From Alkaliflexus imshenetskii DSM 15055 (lineage in GTDB: Bacteria; Bacteroidota; Bacteroidia; Bacteroidales; Marinilabiliaceae): 64,000 nt of DNA. The stretch spans positions 2,118,820 through 2,182,819 of the forward strand of contig NZ_KI912105.1 of assembly GCF_000517065.1 (NCBI RefSeq). Direction: 5' to 3'. This document shows, one piece after another, positions 1-9,101 of the stretch (position 1 is the first letter of the stretch; each line of letters begins with the position of its first letter). The notes under the pieces are model-generated. The model did not search any database. It was not told the origin of the DNA and saw nothing but the letters and a program-made list of their open reading frames with translations. The position numbers were made by a program, and so were the translations under genes.

Positions 1-444
1 CTGTTCGAGTACGAAAGCCTCTATGGCAGAGATTTCGTTTTTAGGAATTTTGAAAACATCGGCCACCGTGTTGATGATGGCCATTCGCTGATCTGTCAGT
101 TTCATGTCCATGCTAATGAGTTCATACAAACGCACCAGCACGACCACTTTTTGTTCGCGGTTTAATTGTTTATTGATTTTTTTGCAGATGCCGAGGATTT
201 TAACAGAGTCCTTCATTGAGGTCAGTTTTACTTTGCCCTCCTCTTCAGTATCTTTTCCATCCTCTTTGCTGGCCTCGGCCGAGTGTTTCAAAAAGAGTGC
301 AAAATATTCTTCAACAGCCTCAGTATTAAGCTGCTGTTTCAGAAACGAGCGCACATACTCCGTCTCATTGGATTCAACGCCTCCATCCTGCTTGGTAATT
401 AAACCAAACAGCTGCATTAATGCTTTTAGAATTTCTTCACTCAT
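1..444 (-). CDS. N-terminal part of a TerB-like domain protein (partial)
   Basis: An open frame starts at an ATG (complement of 442-444) and runs off the left edge after 148 codons, so only the N-terminus is visible. It begins MSEEILKALMQLFGLI and is helical and acidic, with a Lys/Glu-rich linker near residues 65-75. The pattern resembles the TerB-like helical domain that, as I recall it, precedes large ABC-transporter-type ATPases in Bacteroidota; that extension is recollection, not something visible here. It lies 39 bp downstream of the siaC homologue on the same strand, so it could be the last gene of the signalling cluster. Identity beyond 'TerB-like' is uncertain. Confidence 0.6.
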   Translation of the reverse strand, partial: MSEEILKALMQLFGLITKQDGGVESNETEYVRSFLKQQLNTEAVEEYFALFLKHSAEASKEDGKDTEEEGKVKLTSMKDSVKILGICKKINKQLNREQKVVVLVRLYELISMDMKLTDQRMAIINTVADVFKIPKNEISAIEAFVLEQ

Positions 445-483
445 TCTTTAAAAAATCAATGGAACGCTTGTTCCTACCGGGAA

Positions 484-864
484 TTAGTCGGTGTAAACAA
501 TATAGTCAAATGGGATCTCCACAATGTCCGAATACTCCTCACCTGCCTCGAGCATGTCTTCTTCGTCCTCGTGGTAATGCCACTTAATCACAACTTCTTT
601 TCCGCTTTCTACAATTTCTTCAAATTTGAGAAGAATATCCAGAATTACTTTTGAAGAAGCAGTGTTGAAGTACTCCAGTTTAAAATTAAATTCAGTCCGG
701 TCATTTGGTTCTTTGGCGTACGCATCAATCCAGTCTAGAATTTGCTCATAAAACTGGTTAACGTCCTCAGGAAGAGAACGACCCGAAATTTCGAATTGAC
801 CGCTCGCCTTATCCAGAATCACGTTTGGGGTATCATCTGTTCCTTTGATGTTAATAATTTCCAT
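484..864 (-). CDS. siaC: SiaC-family regulatory phosphoprotein (DUF1987)
   Basis: The 126-residue product fits the DUF1987/SiaC family over its whole length. SiaC is the phosphoprotein of the SiaABC switch: in Pseudomonas a Thr is phosphorylated by SiaB and dephosphorylated by SiaA, and the unphosphorylated form activates the diguanylate cyclase SiaD. The conserved core is visible as LEYFNTASSK around residues 63-72; the Thr/Ser of NTASS is the likely phosphosite, as in the STAS-like fold of the family. It follows the SiaB homologue by 17 bp and the PP2C phosphatase upstream of that, which supports the assignment. No GGDEF gene is adjacent, so its target here is unknown. Confidence 0.88.
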   Translation of the reverse strand: MEIINIKGTDDTPNVILDKASGQFEISGRSLPEDVNQFYEQILDWIDAYAKEPNDRTEFNFKLEYFNTASSKVILDILLKFEEIVESGKEVVIKWHYHEDEEDMLEAGEEYSDIVEIPFDYIVYTD

Positions 865-881
865 AACTATCAGCGCTTTAA

Positions 882-1457
882 TCAGTTTCTTTTAATTGTT
901 GAGGTGAGGATAAAAAACGAAACTTTATCATTCAGTTCCTTAAATTGGTATCCCAGCTTGCTCCCGGTTTTCTTTGCAATATCGATAAATCCGAGTCCTG
1001 CACCACCTTTTTCAGAAATTGTGGTTTCTTTAATTTGTTGTTTGAACAGAGCAGAAAGTCCTTCTTTATCAAGGCTGTTGATGTGTTCCAGGTTTTTCTT
1101 AAGATCCGGTACTTTCTCGTTTTTAATGATGTTGCCGGTAATGATGTTGTAGGAGTCATCACCTTTGCTCACCATTACAATGCCGCGACGCTCCTCGTCT
1201 TCTTCACTAAGGGCATCGGCATGTTTGCTGATGTTTTGTAAACATTCGACCATTACATTGAAAACCTTTTTCTGCACAGTGTTTGATTCTGCACTTTTTG
1301 AAAGGCTTTTTTCAGTTAGGGAAGTAAAGGTTTTGGTTATTTCCTGTGTTACTTCACCCTCGTAAACCAAACTAATTTCGTTGGTTTTCATAGTCTTATA
1401 GAGTTGGTAAGCAAACTCCAGAAAACCTTGCTTCTCTTTTTCCATTTCGTTAATCAT
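882..1457 (-). CDS. siaB: SiaB-family protein kinase (DUF6272)
   Basis: A 191-residue protein matching the SiaB kinase family, which phosphorylates SiaC through a GHKL-like ATPase fold. An N-box-like segment is seen as VECLQNISKHAD near residues 70-81, and a G-box-like segment as GGAGLGFIDIAKK near residues 151-163. It lacks a histidine-kinase H-box, as expected for a Ser/Thr kinase of the anti-sigma-factor type. It sits between the PP2C phosphatase (29 bp upstream) and siaC (17 bp downstream), the order phosphatase-kinase-substrate. An ATG five codons further in is an alternative start. Confidence 0.87.
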   Translation of the reverse strand: MINEMEKEKQGFLEFAYQLYKTMKTNEISLVYEGEVTQEITKTFTSLTEKSLSKSAESNTVQKKVFNVMVECLQNISKHADALSEEDEERRGIVMVSKGDDSYNIITGNIIKNEKVPDLKKNLEHINSLDKEGLSALFKQQIKETTISEKGGAGLGFIDIAKKTGSKLGYQFKELNDKVSFFILTSTIKRN

Positions 1458-1486
1458 TCAATAATCAAAAAAGTATGTAAATATAA

Positions 1487-4111
1487 CTACAATTCAATTC
1501 CTATCAATAGCACATCGTCAACTTGTTTTTCATCGCCCATCCATTCATAAAAATCTTTTGAAAAATGACGGGCAAAATGTGCCATACTGGTGCCTGCATT
1601 TTCGGTGAGGCTTTCACGAATGCGACGCGCCTGATACTTTTTGCGGTCAGTGCCTCCAATCTGATCCGGCAAACCATCAGAGAACACAAAAATTTGATCG
1701 CCTCTCTGATAGTTAATAACGTGATTTTCAAAATCTTTTTCAACTTTATTTCGAATTGGAATGCCACCAATTGCTTTTCGGGTTCCCTGGTATTCGTTAA
1801 GTTCGCCGTTACGAACCAAATAAAGTGGGCGGTGCGCACCTGAATAGTTTAGTATCTGTTTCTCCTGGTCGATGATGCAGAGAGCTAAGTCCATTCCATC
1901 GCGTCCAAGGGCTCCTTCCTGGTCTTGCTTTAGTGTGCTTCGAACCTGTTGATGTAATTCATCCAGAATTTGAGCCGCACTGTGGTCTGTTTGGGCGTTT
2001 ACTATGTTGTTGAGCAGGAAGTATCCAATAAAGCTGATAAGTGCGCCCGGCACTCCATGACCGGTACAGTCTACGGCCGCCACGTATGAAATGTTATCTT
2101 TTTGGAAAAACCAGGGAAAATCACCGCTCACCACGTCTTTCGGACGATAGAAAATAAACGACCGTGGGAAATACCTCTGAATTATACGTGTATCAGGCAA
2201 AATCGACGTCTGAATACGTTGCGCATAATTGATACTGTCCGAAATTTTCTTGTTTTTCTCTTTGATGTCCGCTTCAATTTTCTTGAATTCGGTCATATCG
2301 TGCGCCACAAAGAGAATGGTTTCCAGCTCTCCCTCCTCTCCCAGTTCCGGGATGGCTTTAATCTGCATTATGCGCTCCCCGTCCATTGAGTTAATAGCCA
2401 CTTCTGAGATGGACTGGGTCATGTACTCTCTGATATAGGCCAGGCTCTCCTGAACAAAGTCGATAAATCGGGTATCAATATCAAGTTCGTTGATACGTTT
2501 TTTCACCAGTTCGTGCGCCGGAAGGTTCATGAATACAGAAACGGCAGGGTTAACATATACAAGTTTACCCATTATATTTAAACGGATGATCATATCGGGT
2601 GAGTTTTCCGATAAGCTTTGCATCCGGCTCTTCATCCGTTCTTCTTTCTCTGCACGTTTTCTTTCAGTTATATCCTGGGTGTTGAAAATAATTCCCTTAA
2701 TGGCAGGATCGTGCAGCAGGTTTTTTCCTTTGGTCTCGAGAAATAGTTTCTCGCCGTTTTTTCTGAGATAGGTATATTGCGCTGTTTGCTCGCCTCCAGG
2801 AGTATCAAGCAGATATTGAAAGAGGTTGTTAATGGTTTTTAAACCGCGTGGGGTGAGGATATCGGGATCCATACCCGTAATTTTGTCATCATCATTATAG
2901 CCCAGAATGCGTTTAACCGATGGACTTTCGAAAAGCAGTTCCTGCTCCTCACTGTAGATGGAGATAAATTCTGACGCGTTGGTAAGCAGCGCTTCGAGTC
3001 TTTTGCGTGAGTTGGCCACCTCTTGAATTTGTGACTCAAGCATTTTATTAGAACGCTCCAACTCCTCTTGTGCCGCAATCATTTCATGAGCGTTTTTACG
3101 GAGCTGGTCCTCGTTTTCGCGCAGCGCAGCAGTCATCTGTTGCGATTCAACAAGAAGCTGTTCGGTGCGGGTGGTAATTTTCAGGTTGTATATGGTTTGC
3201 CCAATGGTAGAACTAATTTCTGATGCAAACTGCAACATAAATCCAGGCACTTTGTCATCCAGAAAAGCCATCTCCATAACGCCTTGCAGATTCTCTTCCT
3301 GCTGAAGCGGTAATATAAGGATACTTCTGGGTTTTTGCTCACCCAATAAGCCGGAGGTAACCGTGTAATAATCCTCTGGTATTTCGGTACGGTAAATCAT
3401 GGCTTTTTCGTACGCAGCGGCTCCAATGAGACCTTTTCCAATCTCCACCTCATTGAACTCAAAACGTCGTCTGCCGTAAGCGTACATGGCTGTACGTTTT
3501 AGCACCTGGTTGTTTAGTATATAAAATGCGCCTTGTATGGCACCTGTATAATTAATGATGGCTTTAATGGTGCTGAATGAGAGATCTTCAAGATTGTGTG
3601 CATTGCGCAGCAAATCTGAAATTTCCTCTTTTCCTTTGGTAATCCAGTTATGCTCTTCTTCTTTCTTCTTGCTTTTTCGAATATTCTCTCCAATGTCAAT
3701 AAGGGTTTCTGAAAGAACATCTCCATTGGATTTTAACATCTCCCATTTGTTGCTCTTCAGTGCGCGGGCCAAATCGTAATTGCTACGGATACGGTTATTT
3801 AGCTCTTCTAGCTGATGTTGTGTGTCCGAAGTTTTAATTTTCACTTTGTTGAGTGAATAGAGAAGCAGTAAAGGAAAGGCTATAATTAGCACATTGACAA
3901 TCCATACCGGTACAAATTTGTGTAGGTAGAGGATGTTTAATAAAGTCACCGGCAAATCGAGGAAAGCCAGAAATCCTGACCATGAGAAAAAGAGCAGGAA
4001 TAATACGGAGAGCAGCAGGTAGTATCTCTCACGCATGTTGAGCACATACGGAGAAAATTGCTTTTTCCACTTTTTACTTATGTATTTTATGTTTAATGAT
4101 TCTAACATCAT
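1487..4111 (-). CDS. Membrane GAF-PAS-PAS PP2C/SpoIIE phosphatase (SiaA-like)
   Basis: An 874-residue multidomain protein. Two hydrophobic segments near residues 30-50 and 70-92 anchor it. A GAF domain follows (about 175-310, with the motif IPEDYYTVTSGLLG), then a coiled coil (about 315-370), two PAS domains (about 370-490 and 500-620) and a C-terminal SpoIIE-type PP2C phosphatase (about 650-874). The metal-binding signatures are intact: VSGDF, VDCTGHGVPGA, FSDGLPDQ and a final VDDVLLIGI. With siaB and siaC downstream it should dephosphorylate SiaC in response to a GAF/PAS signal, as SiaA does, but the sensor half is different from Pseudomonas SiaA. The first in-frame codon is TTG at 4114; ATG at 4111 is chosen, and the next codon is also ATG. 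Confidence 0.85.
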   Translation of the reverse strand: MMLESLNIKYISKKWKKQFSPYVLNMRERYYLLLSVLFLLFFSWSGFLAFLDLPVTLLNILYLHKFVPVWIVNVLIIAFPLLLLYSLNKVKIKTSDTQHQLEELNNRIRSNYDLARALKSNKWEMLKSNGDVLSETLIDIGENIRKSKKKEEEHNWITKGKEEISDLLRNAHNLEDLSFSTIKAIINYTGAIQGAFYILNNQVLKRTAMYAYGRRRFEFNEVEIGKGLIGAAAYEKAMIYRTEIPEDYYTVTSGLLGEQKPRSILILPLQQEENLQGVMEMAFLDDKVPGFMLQFASEISSTIGQTIYNLKITTRTEQLLVESQQMTAALRENEDQLRKNAHEMIAAQEELERSNKMLESQIQEVANSRKRLEALLTNASEFISIYSEEQELLFESPSVKRILGYNDDDKITGMDPDILTPRGLKTINNLFQYLLDTPGGEQTAQYTYLRKNGEKLFLETKGKNLLHDPAIKGIIFNTQDITERKRAEKEERMKSRMQSLSENSPDMIIRLNIMGKLVYVNPAVSVFMNLPAHELVKKRINELDIDTRFIDFVQESLAYIREYMTQSISEVAINSMDGERIMQIKAIPELGEEGELETILFVAHDMTEFKKIEADIKEKNKKISDSINYAQRIQTSILPDTRIIQRYFPRSFIFYRPKDVVSGDFPWFFQKDNISYVAAVDCTGHGVPGALISFIGYFLLNNIVNAQTDHSAAQILDELHQQVRSTLKQDQEGALGRDGMDLALCIIDQEKQILNYSGAHRPLYLVRNGELNEYQGTRKAIGGIPIRNKVEKDFENHVINYQRGDQIFVFSDGLPDQIGGTDRKKYQARRIRESLTENAGTSMAHFARHFSKDFYEWMGDEKQVDDVLLIGIEL

Positions 4112-4117
4112 CAATAC

Positions 4118-4891
4118 TTATAGAATTCCTTTATCAATTAACTTTTCAGAAATGACATGCCACATTTTTTCAATTTCGGTGTTATGAAAGGTTATCATTT
4201 CCAGCAAATATTTACATTCGCCATTTTTAATTACCGGCAAAAGATATAAATAACCTTTTGAGGATGCTCCTAATCCGGACGATATTTGAAAATAGTCCTC
4301 CGGCAAATCCGCAACCAGCATTGGAACACCATCCGATACAGCCTGGCCGTTAAGACCTTCTCCGGCTGTAAATGAAGCAGGAGTAAAATCTTCGGGCAAT
4401 GCATAGCTCTGTTCTACGTTAAAATGGCCTTTGGGTTCTGTTTCTTTGTAAAGAACCAATGCCCCTGCTTGAAATACTTCTGAGATTAAATGCAGAAGAT
4501 GGTGCTTGTCTCCTTTTTTTATATCGTTACGGAATAGTTTGAGCATTACCTTTTCCTGATAAGATGCAAATTTTTGTGATGCGTACTCTTTCTCTTCGTA
4601 TGCCGATAGCTTCTCCTGTAACTCTCGTTTTTGGTTCTCCCAGTCGGTCGTAGCATTTTTAAAATCTGCCTCTAAGGCAGAAAGTGCATTGTTGGTTTTG
4701 CGGTATTGATTATCGATAAGATAGATAGCCAATACGAACAGCATGAAGGTGACCGATTCAAGCATATAGAAATAGCCTGAAACAGAAGGTGGTGCTACCA
4801 AATATTTCACTACGGCCACCATCAATGCGATAAGCGCCGGAACATAGAGCTTCAAGAGCGCAGAATGCTTTTTTAGTATGTCAGTGTTCAT
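4118..4891 (-). CDS. Membrane-anchored GAF domain protein without output domain
   Basis: A 257-residue protein: two membrane segments (about 14-31 and 42-60), a coiled coil (about 65-115) and a GAF domain to the C-terminus with GEGLNGQA and LPEDYFQISSGLG. The same GAF signature occurs in the phosphatase downstream and in the GAF-PAS protein at 7167-9044, so the three are paralogous sensors. No kinase, phosphatase, cyclase or methyl-accepting domain follows, so it must pass its signal through contacts. Its ATG overlaps the stop of the receiverless CheB gene by four bases, indicating translational coupling. The role is inferred only. Confidence 0.7.
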   Translation of the reverse strand: MNTDILKKHSALLKLYVPALIALMVAVVKYLVAPPSVSGYFYMLESVTFMLFVLAIYLIDNQYRKTNNALSALEADFKNATTDWENQKRELQEKLSAYEEKEYASQKFASYQEKVMLKLFRNDIKKGDKHHLLHLISEVFQAGALVLYKETEPKGHFNVEQSYALPEDFTPASFTAGEGLNGQAVSDGVPMLVADLPEDYFQISSGLGASSKGYLYLLPVIKNGECKYLLEMITFHNTEIEKMWHVISEKLIDKGIL

Positions 4892-5466
4892 TGTGGCAGA
4901 GCATTTAAAAATTCCAGAATTTGTTGGGGATCAAGAACCAAATCAGGTTGAAACAGTTGTAGCGCCGAACGTGGCATCGTATCAATGTCACACGATTTTG
5001 GGTCCTGAACAATGGTAAAGCCTTTGTTATCGGCAATCTCTTTTATTCCCCTGGCTCCATCTTTGTTTGCGCCGGTTAAAAGAATGCCCAACACCCGGTC
5101 GCGAAAAGCATACGCTGCCGACGACAAGGTATAGTCGATTGATGGGCGGCTGTGATTAAAACTCTCCTCGGTTGATAGTGCAATGGATCCGTCAAGTTCA
5201 AGAAACAGGTGGTAGTTGGATGGCGCCAGATAGACCGTGTTGGGTCGCAGCTTCGCCTTATCGTTGGGTTCAACCACCGGTATAACTGACTTTAGGCTTA
5301 AACCTTCGACCAAACCAGATCGTACATGCTTCAATCGGTGAAGACATAAAACAATAGGTATTTTGAATTCGGGGTTTATGCCAGCCAGAATATGCGATAC
5401 AACAGAAAAACTTCCTGCTGAACCACCCATTACAATCACTTTATATGTCTGATCCTGATTATACAT
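4888..5466 (-). CDS. Receiverless CheB-type methylesterase
   Basis: A 192-residue protein consisting only of the CheB catalytic domain; no response-regulator domain precedes it. The catalytic serine is in GGSAGS, the histidine in CLHRL and the aspartate in LLTGANKDGA, so hydrolysis of glutamyl methyl esters or glutamine deamidation is plausible. A full-length CheB is encoded at 9102-10181, so this is a second enzyme, perhaps dedicated to a non-receptor substrate or to the neighbouring GAF/PAS proteins. It overlaps the upstream CheR-like gene by 8 bp and the downstream GAF gene by 4 bp, forming a tight CheR-CheB-GAF block. Confidence 0.82.
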   Translation of the reverse strand: MYNQDQTYKVIVMGGSAGSFSVVSHILAGINPEFKIPIVLCLHRLKHVRSGLVEGLSLKSVIPVVEPNDKAKLRPNTVYLAPSNYHLFLELDGSIALSTEESFNHSRPSIDYTLSSAAYAFRDRVLGILLTGANKDGARGIKEIADNKGFTIVQDPKSCDIDTMPRSALQLFQPDLVLDPQQILEFLNALPQ

Positions 5467-6292
5467 GATTGAAATTGCGTATTCTGGATGGTTTTTGGAA
5501 TATTTTCTCGTTTTTATCGATGGTGATAAGCTCTTCTTGCAGAAAAGATGGCAGCTCCTCTTTTACGCCTATGGCTATGAATCCGCCAGGCATTAGTTTT
5601 TCAACCAACAAGCGGAAAGTATTATCAGTGAGCTTTCGATTGTAATATATGGATATATTTCGAAACAGTATTAAGCCAATATTCTCTTTACTGTTTTCCT
5701 GTGAATGAAAAGCCTCGTGCCTGCATTGAACAAGATTGCGGATTTGCTGCGAAACCGTTAGTGAATTGTTGCCAACCTCAAAGTAGGATTCGTAGTTTTC
5801 CTTATCTTCCAATCGTTTATAGTTGGTTTGATTAATGTCGTTGTGTCCCGGGTTTATTCTTCCTGCAGCAATGTTTTCACAGTTTTTTAACGATGTGTTG
5901 TTGCAGAGAATTTTGTACTTGTCTGACAATCCGGCCTCGTGAAGAATTATAGCGAGCGAAAATGCCTCTTCCCCACTTGCTTCATGCGGTAGCCAAAGTG
6001 TTTGGCAATCTTCAGGCAATTTAGGCATAACCTGATCACGGAGATGTCGCCAGAAAGCAGGATCCCGAAACATTTCCGTAGTTTCTACATTCATCAATGT
6101 TTTCACATCATCTCTGAAGGCACTTTTCGAAAGGTATTCGATGAACTGCTCTTTGCGGCGTATATGCAGTTGTTTACAAATCATGGATAGCCTTCTTTTG
6201 AGAAAGGCAAATGCATAATCAGAATAATCCATGTCAGGAAAATCTGCCATGGATGCTGTTAATTCTTTTATGTCGTTTATTCCAAGATTCAC
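5459..6292 (-). CDS. Divergent CheR-like methyltransferase
   Basis: A 277-residue protein with the two-domain CheR layout: N-terminal helical region, then a Rossmann-like domain. The SAM-binding motif is altered. The usual WSAGCSxGEEPYS is LWLPHEASGEEAFS, and the usual ATDIS after the second strand is CNNTSL. The RNVLIYF motif is RNISIYYN. The helical VETTEMFRDPAFW segment that normally contacts the substrate is intact. It may bind SAM poorly or act as a non-catalytic partner of the CheB it overlaps. The first codon is GTG; a Met at residue 15 is a possible later start, but it would trim the helical domain. Confidence 0.72.
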   Translation of the reverse strand: MNLGINDIKELTASMADFPDMDYSDYAFAFLKRRLSMICKQLHIRRKEQFIEYLSKSAFRDDVKTLMNVETTEMFRDPAFWRHLRDQVMPKLPEDCQTLWLPHEASGEEAFSLAIILHEAGLSDKYKILCNNTSLKNCENIAAGRINPGHNDINQTNYKRLEDKENYESYFEVGNNSLTVSQQIRNLVQCRHEAFHSQENSKENIGLILFRNISIYYNRKLTDNTFRLLVEKLMPGGFIAIGVKEELPSFLQEELITIDKNEKIFQKPSRIRNFNHV

Positions 6293-6303
6293 AATAAAAC
6301 TAT

Positions 6304-7152
6304 CTAGTATTTAAAATGAAATGTGTTTGTACGTTCGTAAACTGGGCCGTTTTTCGCAAATTTTGTTTTAAAAAAGCCGTTGATTGACTCATGTGTGCCC
6401 AGCACCATTGCCCCACCCGGGAACAGGGTGTCGTGAAATTTCTGAATTATTCTTGATTGCAGACCCGAATTGAAATAAATCAAAACGTTACGGCAAAATA
6501 TTAAATCGAACTTATTGTAAAACGGCAAAGGCTGTTTTACCAAATCATGTTTTATAAACTTCGCTTTACCAAGTAAGGATGGCTTAACGGACATTCTGTC
6601 TTTTGACTCGTCGATATCAAAATATCCCAGGAACTTTTCCTTCGGAAGGTTTGGAAAGGCATCCTGAAAATTGTTCAGATATTTCTGAAAATTGAAATTG
6701 TACTTATATGAACCGCTATTGGCTACTTCAAGAGATTTTTTACTTATGTCTGTGGCATAAATTTCGCATTTATCGGCTAATCCCATTATATCCAACAATA
6801 TGAGGTTGGAATATACTTCCTGACCCGATGAGCATCCGGCATGCCAGATGTTTATTTTTGGTCTGCTCTTTAGTGCCCAATAGACTTTTTCATAAAGATG
6901 TTTCCATACCGGAGGATCACGAAAAAGCTCTGTGGTGTTAACAGTAATTGCTTCTACCACAAGCTCAACAAACTCCTCGTCGGTGCGTGTTTTATAGATT
7001 AGTTCATCCAGATTCAGGCGATAATCCTGCATTATTTTCTGGATGCGTCTATCGATTGAATTATCTGAATATTCACAAAAATCATAGGGTGAACATTCCT
7101 TAAGTACTTGCAGATAATCCTTATATGTCTGTCTCTCTTCCCTATTCTGCAT
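6304..7152 (-). CDS. CheR-type protein methyltransferase
   Basis: A 282-residue CheR-family enzyme that adds methyl groups from SAM to glutamates of chemoreceptors. The SAM motif is IWHAGCSSGQEVYS, the second-strand acidic motif is YATDIS, and FCRNVLIYFN is canonical. The N-terminal domain carries VNTTELFRDPPVW. It is the second of three CheR-type genes in this strand run. It lies 11 bp upstream of the degenerate CheR and 14 bp downstream of the GAF-PAS protein. Its conserved motifs suggest it is active; whether its substrate is the chemoreceptor at 16722-18422 or something else is open. Confidence 0.83.
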   Translation of the reverse strand: MQNREERQTYKDYLQVLKECSPYDFCEYSDNSIDRRIQKIMQDYRLNLDELIYKTRTDEEFVELVVEAITVNTTELFRDPPVWKHLYEKVYWALKSRPKINIWHAGCSSGQEVYSNLILLDIMGLADKCEIYATDISKKSLEVANSGSYKYNFNFQKYLNNFQDAFPNLPKEKFLGYFDIDESKDRMSVKPSLLGKAKFIKHDLVKQPLPFYNKFDLIFCRNVLIYFNSGLQSRIIQKFHDTLFPGGAMVLGTHESINGFFKTKFAKNGPVYERTNTFHFKY

Positions 7153-7166
7153 GCTTAAGGCTATTG

Positions 7167-9044
7167 TTAAAATAATTCTACTTCCACATTTTGAATAAAT
7201 GCGGTATACGAAAAACTGTTGTCAACCTGGGCTTCGGAAAGCAGGAACAGTACCGGAACATCTTCACCGTATTTGTTTCTAATAGGAATTTCGCGTCTTT
7301 CGCCAATGATTTTGTTTCCTTCTTTGGTTACAAAGGCGGCTACAAACTCGTTGGTTTTGGTTGTTTCTTTAGAAAATAGCATCGACACACTTTGTCCCAG
7401 CACTTCTGAACGATCATAACCCCAAAGTTTCTCAGCTGCCGCATTGAAAAACTCGAGTGTGCCGTCATCATTGGTTGTGATGATGGCATCCAGCGCACCT
7501 TCAAGGGTTTTTTCATTGCGAATTTTTACTGCCTCAATCTCCTTGAATTGTTCTTTCATTTCGTTGCGCGCATCCTCCAGCATCATACCCAGCTCCTCTT
7601 TGCTTCGCTTAAGGGCTTCCTCCATTTCAACCTGTTCAGTGATGTCATTTTCGAGACTCAGAATCTTGAGAATGTCGCCATTGTGATCCATAACAGGACT
7701 ATAGGTTGATAGCAGATATATCTCATCGCCTGATTTGGTGCGTCGTCTTACGCGTCCACGAAAGTTCTGACCATTTTGCAAATCAGCAAGAATTCTGTCG
7801 AGTTCTCCAACATCCTCTTTAAAGAAAAATATCTTCAGGTTTTGTCCTTCAACCTCTTCGGGTTTGTATTTGAATCTTTTCAGGAAGTTATCGTTAACGG
7901 ACAACAGCTTTCCACTGATATCAAATTCACATGAGATGGCGGCATGGTCAATGGCTTCGAGAATTCCTTTTCGCTCTATTTCTCTACGGTCGCTCTCTTC
8001 TTGTGTTGCACGCATCTCTTCAAGGTTTTGGCGCAGCTCTTCCTCTTGTTGAGCCATTTTTTCAGCCTGAATCTGCGTCTCTTTTAACAGTTTGTTGGTC
8101 TGTATGTTATTTTTTACTGTGGCAATTGTTGCGGCAATACTTTCTGCAGACTTTTCAACCAACTCCACTTCAAATTTCTGAAGCACCTGAAAGGACGCCA
8201 GCTCAATTACACCATAGAGTTCATCGTTGGTTTTAAGCGGTACAATAAGTATTGTTCCCGGATTGGCCTCTCCCAGTCCTGAGGTAATGTGAATGTAATC
8301 GCTTGGGATGTCGGTAAGCAGTATGGTCTCTTTTTCGAGTCCGCATCGACCAATGAGCCCTTCGCCCCAGTTTATTGTTTTGTCTGTATATTTTCGCCTG
8401 TCGAAAGCAACGCAGGCAGTCATTTCAAAGTATTTGTCGCCGTTTTTGCTTTGGTTAAGCAGAAATACTCCACCCTGATTTATTTTCATGTAGTTTACCA
8501 GGTAGCGGATAATGTTGTATGAGAACTCTTCCAGGTTGTCATTCGATTTGCGAAGTATTTCGCCAAATTGGGCAAGACCTTGTGTCACCCAGGTGCGTTG
8601 CTCCTCCTCTACCCTTCTGCGTTCCTGTTCTGTTTTACTTTGCACCATAAATTCGCGCAGGTTAAGCAGTGCCTTAGTCATTGGGTCTTTCTTGTCCTCA
8701 TTGGTGAGTGGTTCGTCAAGTTTGTCCTGTCTGAGGTTTTCGATAAATGACAAAACCATTTTGGTACGTCCGGCTTCTTTGAGGAGCTTATTCGTTTGTC
8801 TTTTAATAATGGCACCAAATTGTCGGGCTATATACCAAGTCATTAAAGCAAAAGCGAGCGGAAGTACCACAACACCCCACATACCCGGAAAGATACGGAA
8901 TAGTTCGGCCAAGGTTCTGTTGGATTGGGCAAATGCCGGTGCATCAAAACTAAGCAGAACAATTATAATGGCAAGGATGAAACCCAATGCCACACTTTGC
9001 AGTGTAGATTTGGAAATCAGTTTTTTATACTTAATTTTTTTCAT
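7167..9044 (-). CDS. Membrane GAF-PAS-PAS sensor without output domain
   Basis: A 625-residue protein. Two hydrophobic segments lie near residues 12-40 and 52-72. A coiled coil leads into a GAF domain (about 170-315) with GEGLIGR and IPSDYIHITSGLG, then a second coiled coil, a PAS domain (about 370-480), a short coiled coil, and a second PAS domain that ends the protein. There is no histidine kinase, GGDEF, phosphatase or methyl-accepting domain. The N-terminal half parallels the SiaA-like phosphatase, as if that protein had been duplicated and lost its catalytic end. The upstream TTG at 9053 is an alternative start; ATG at 9044 is preferred. Confidence 0.72.
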   Translation of the reverse strand: MKKIKYKKLISKSTLQSVALGFILAIIIVLLSFDAPAFAQSNRTLAELFRIFPGMWGVVVLPLAFALMTWYIARQFGAIIKRQTNKLLKEAGRTKMVLSFIENLRQDKLDEPLTNEDKKDPMTKALLNLREFMVQSKTEQERRRVEEEQRTWVTQGLAQFGEILRKSNDNLEEFSYNIIRYLVNYMKINQGGVFLLNQSKNGDKYFEMTACVAFDRRKYTDKTINWGEGLIGRCGLEKETILLTDIPSDYIHITSGLGEANPGTILIVPLKTNDELYGVIELASFQVLQKFEVELVEKSAESIAATIATVKNNIQTNKLLKETQIQAEKMAQQEEELRQNLEEMRATQEESDRREIERKGILEAIDHAAISCEFDISGKLLSVNDNFLKRFKYKPEEVEGQNLKIFFFKEDVGELDRILADLQNGQNFRGRVRRRTKSGDEIYLLSTYSPVMDHNGDILKILSLENDITEQVEMEEALKRSKEELGMMLEDARNEMKEQFKEIEAVKIRNEKTLEGALDAIITTNDDGTLEFFNAAAEKLWGYDRSEVLGQSVSMLFSKETTKTNEFVAAFVTKEGNKIIGERREIPIRNKYGEDVPVLFLLSEAQVDNSFSYTAFIQNVEVELF

Positions 9045-9101
9045 TATTTGCAAACTTGATAAATGATTCCGACAATTATACGTGACAGGTATAAATGGGT
9101 T

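Noticed and set aside
104-451. Plus-strand open frame of 115 codons
   Set aside because: It is antisense to the TerB-like partial gene, which has a coherent start and amino acid pattern; the plus-strand product is rich in Ser, Phe and Leu without domain features.
8512-9066. Plus-strand frame of 184 codons
   Set aside because: It is antisense to the membrane GAF-PAS protein and has no domain features.
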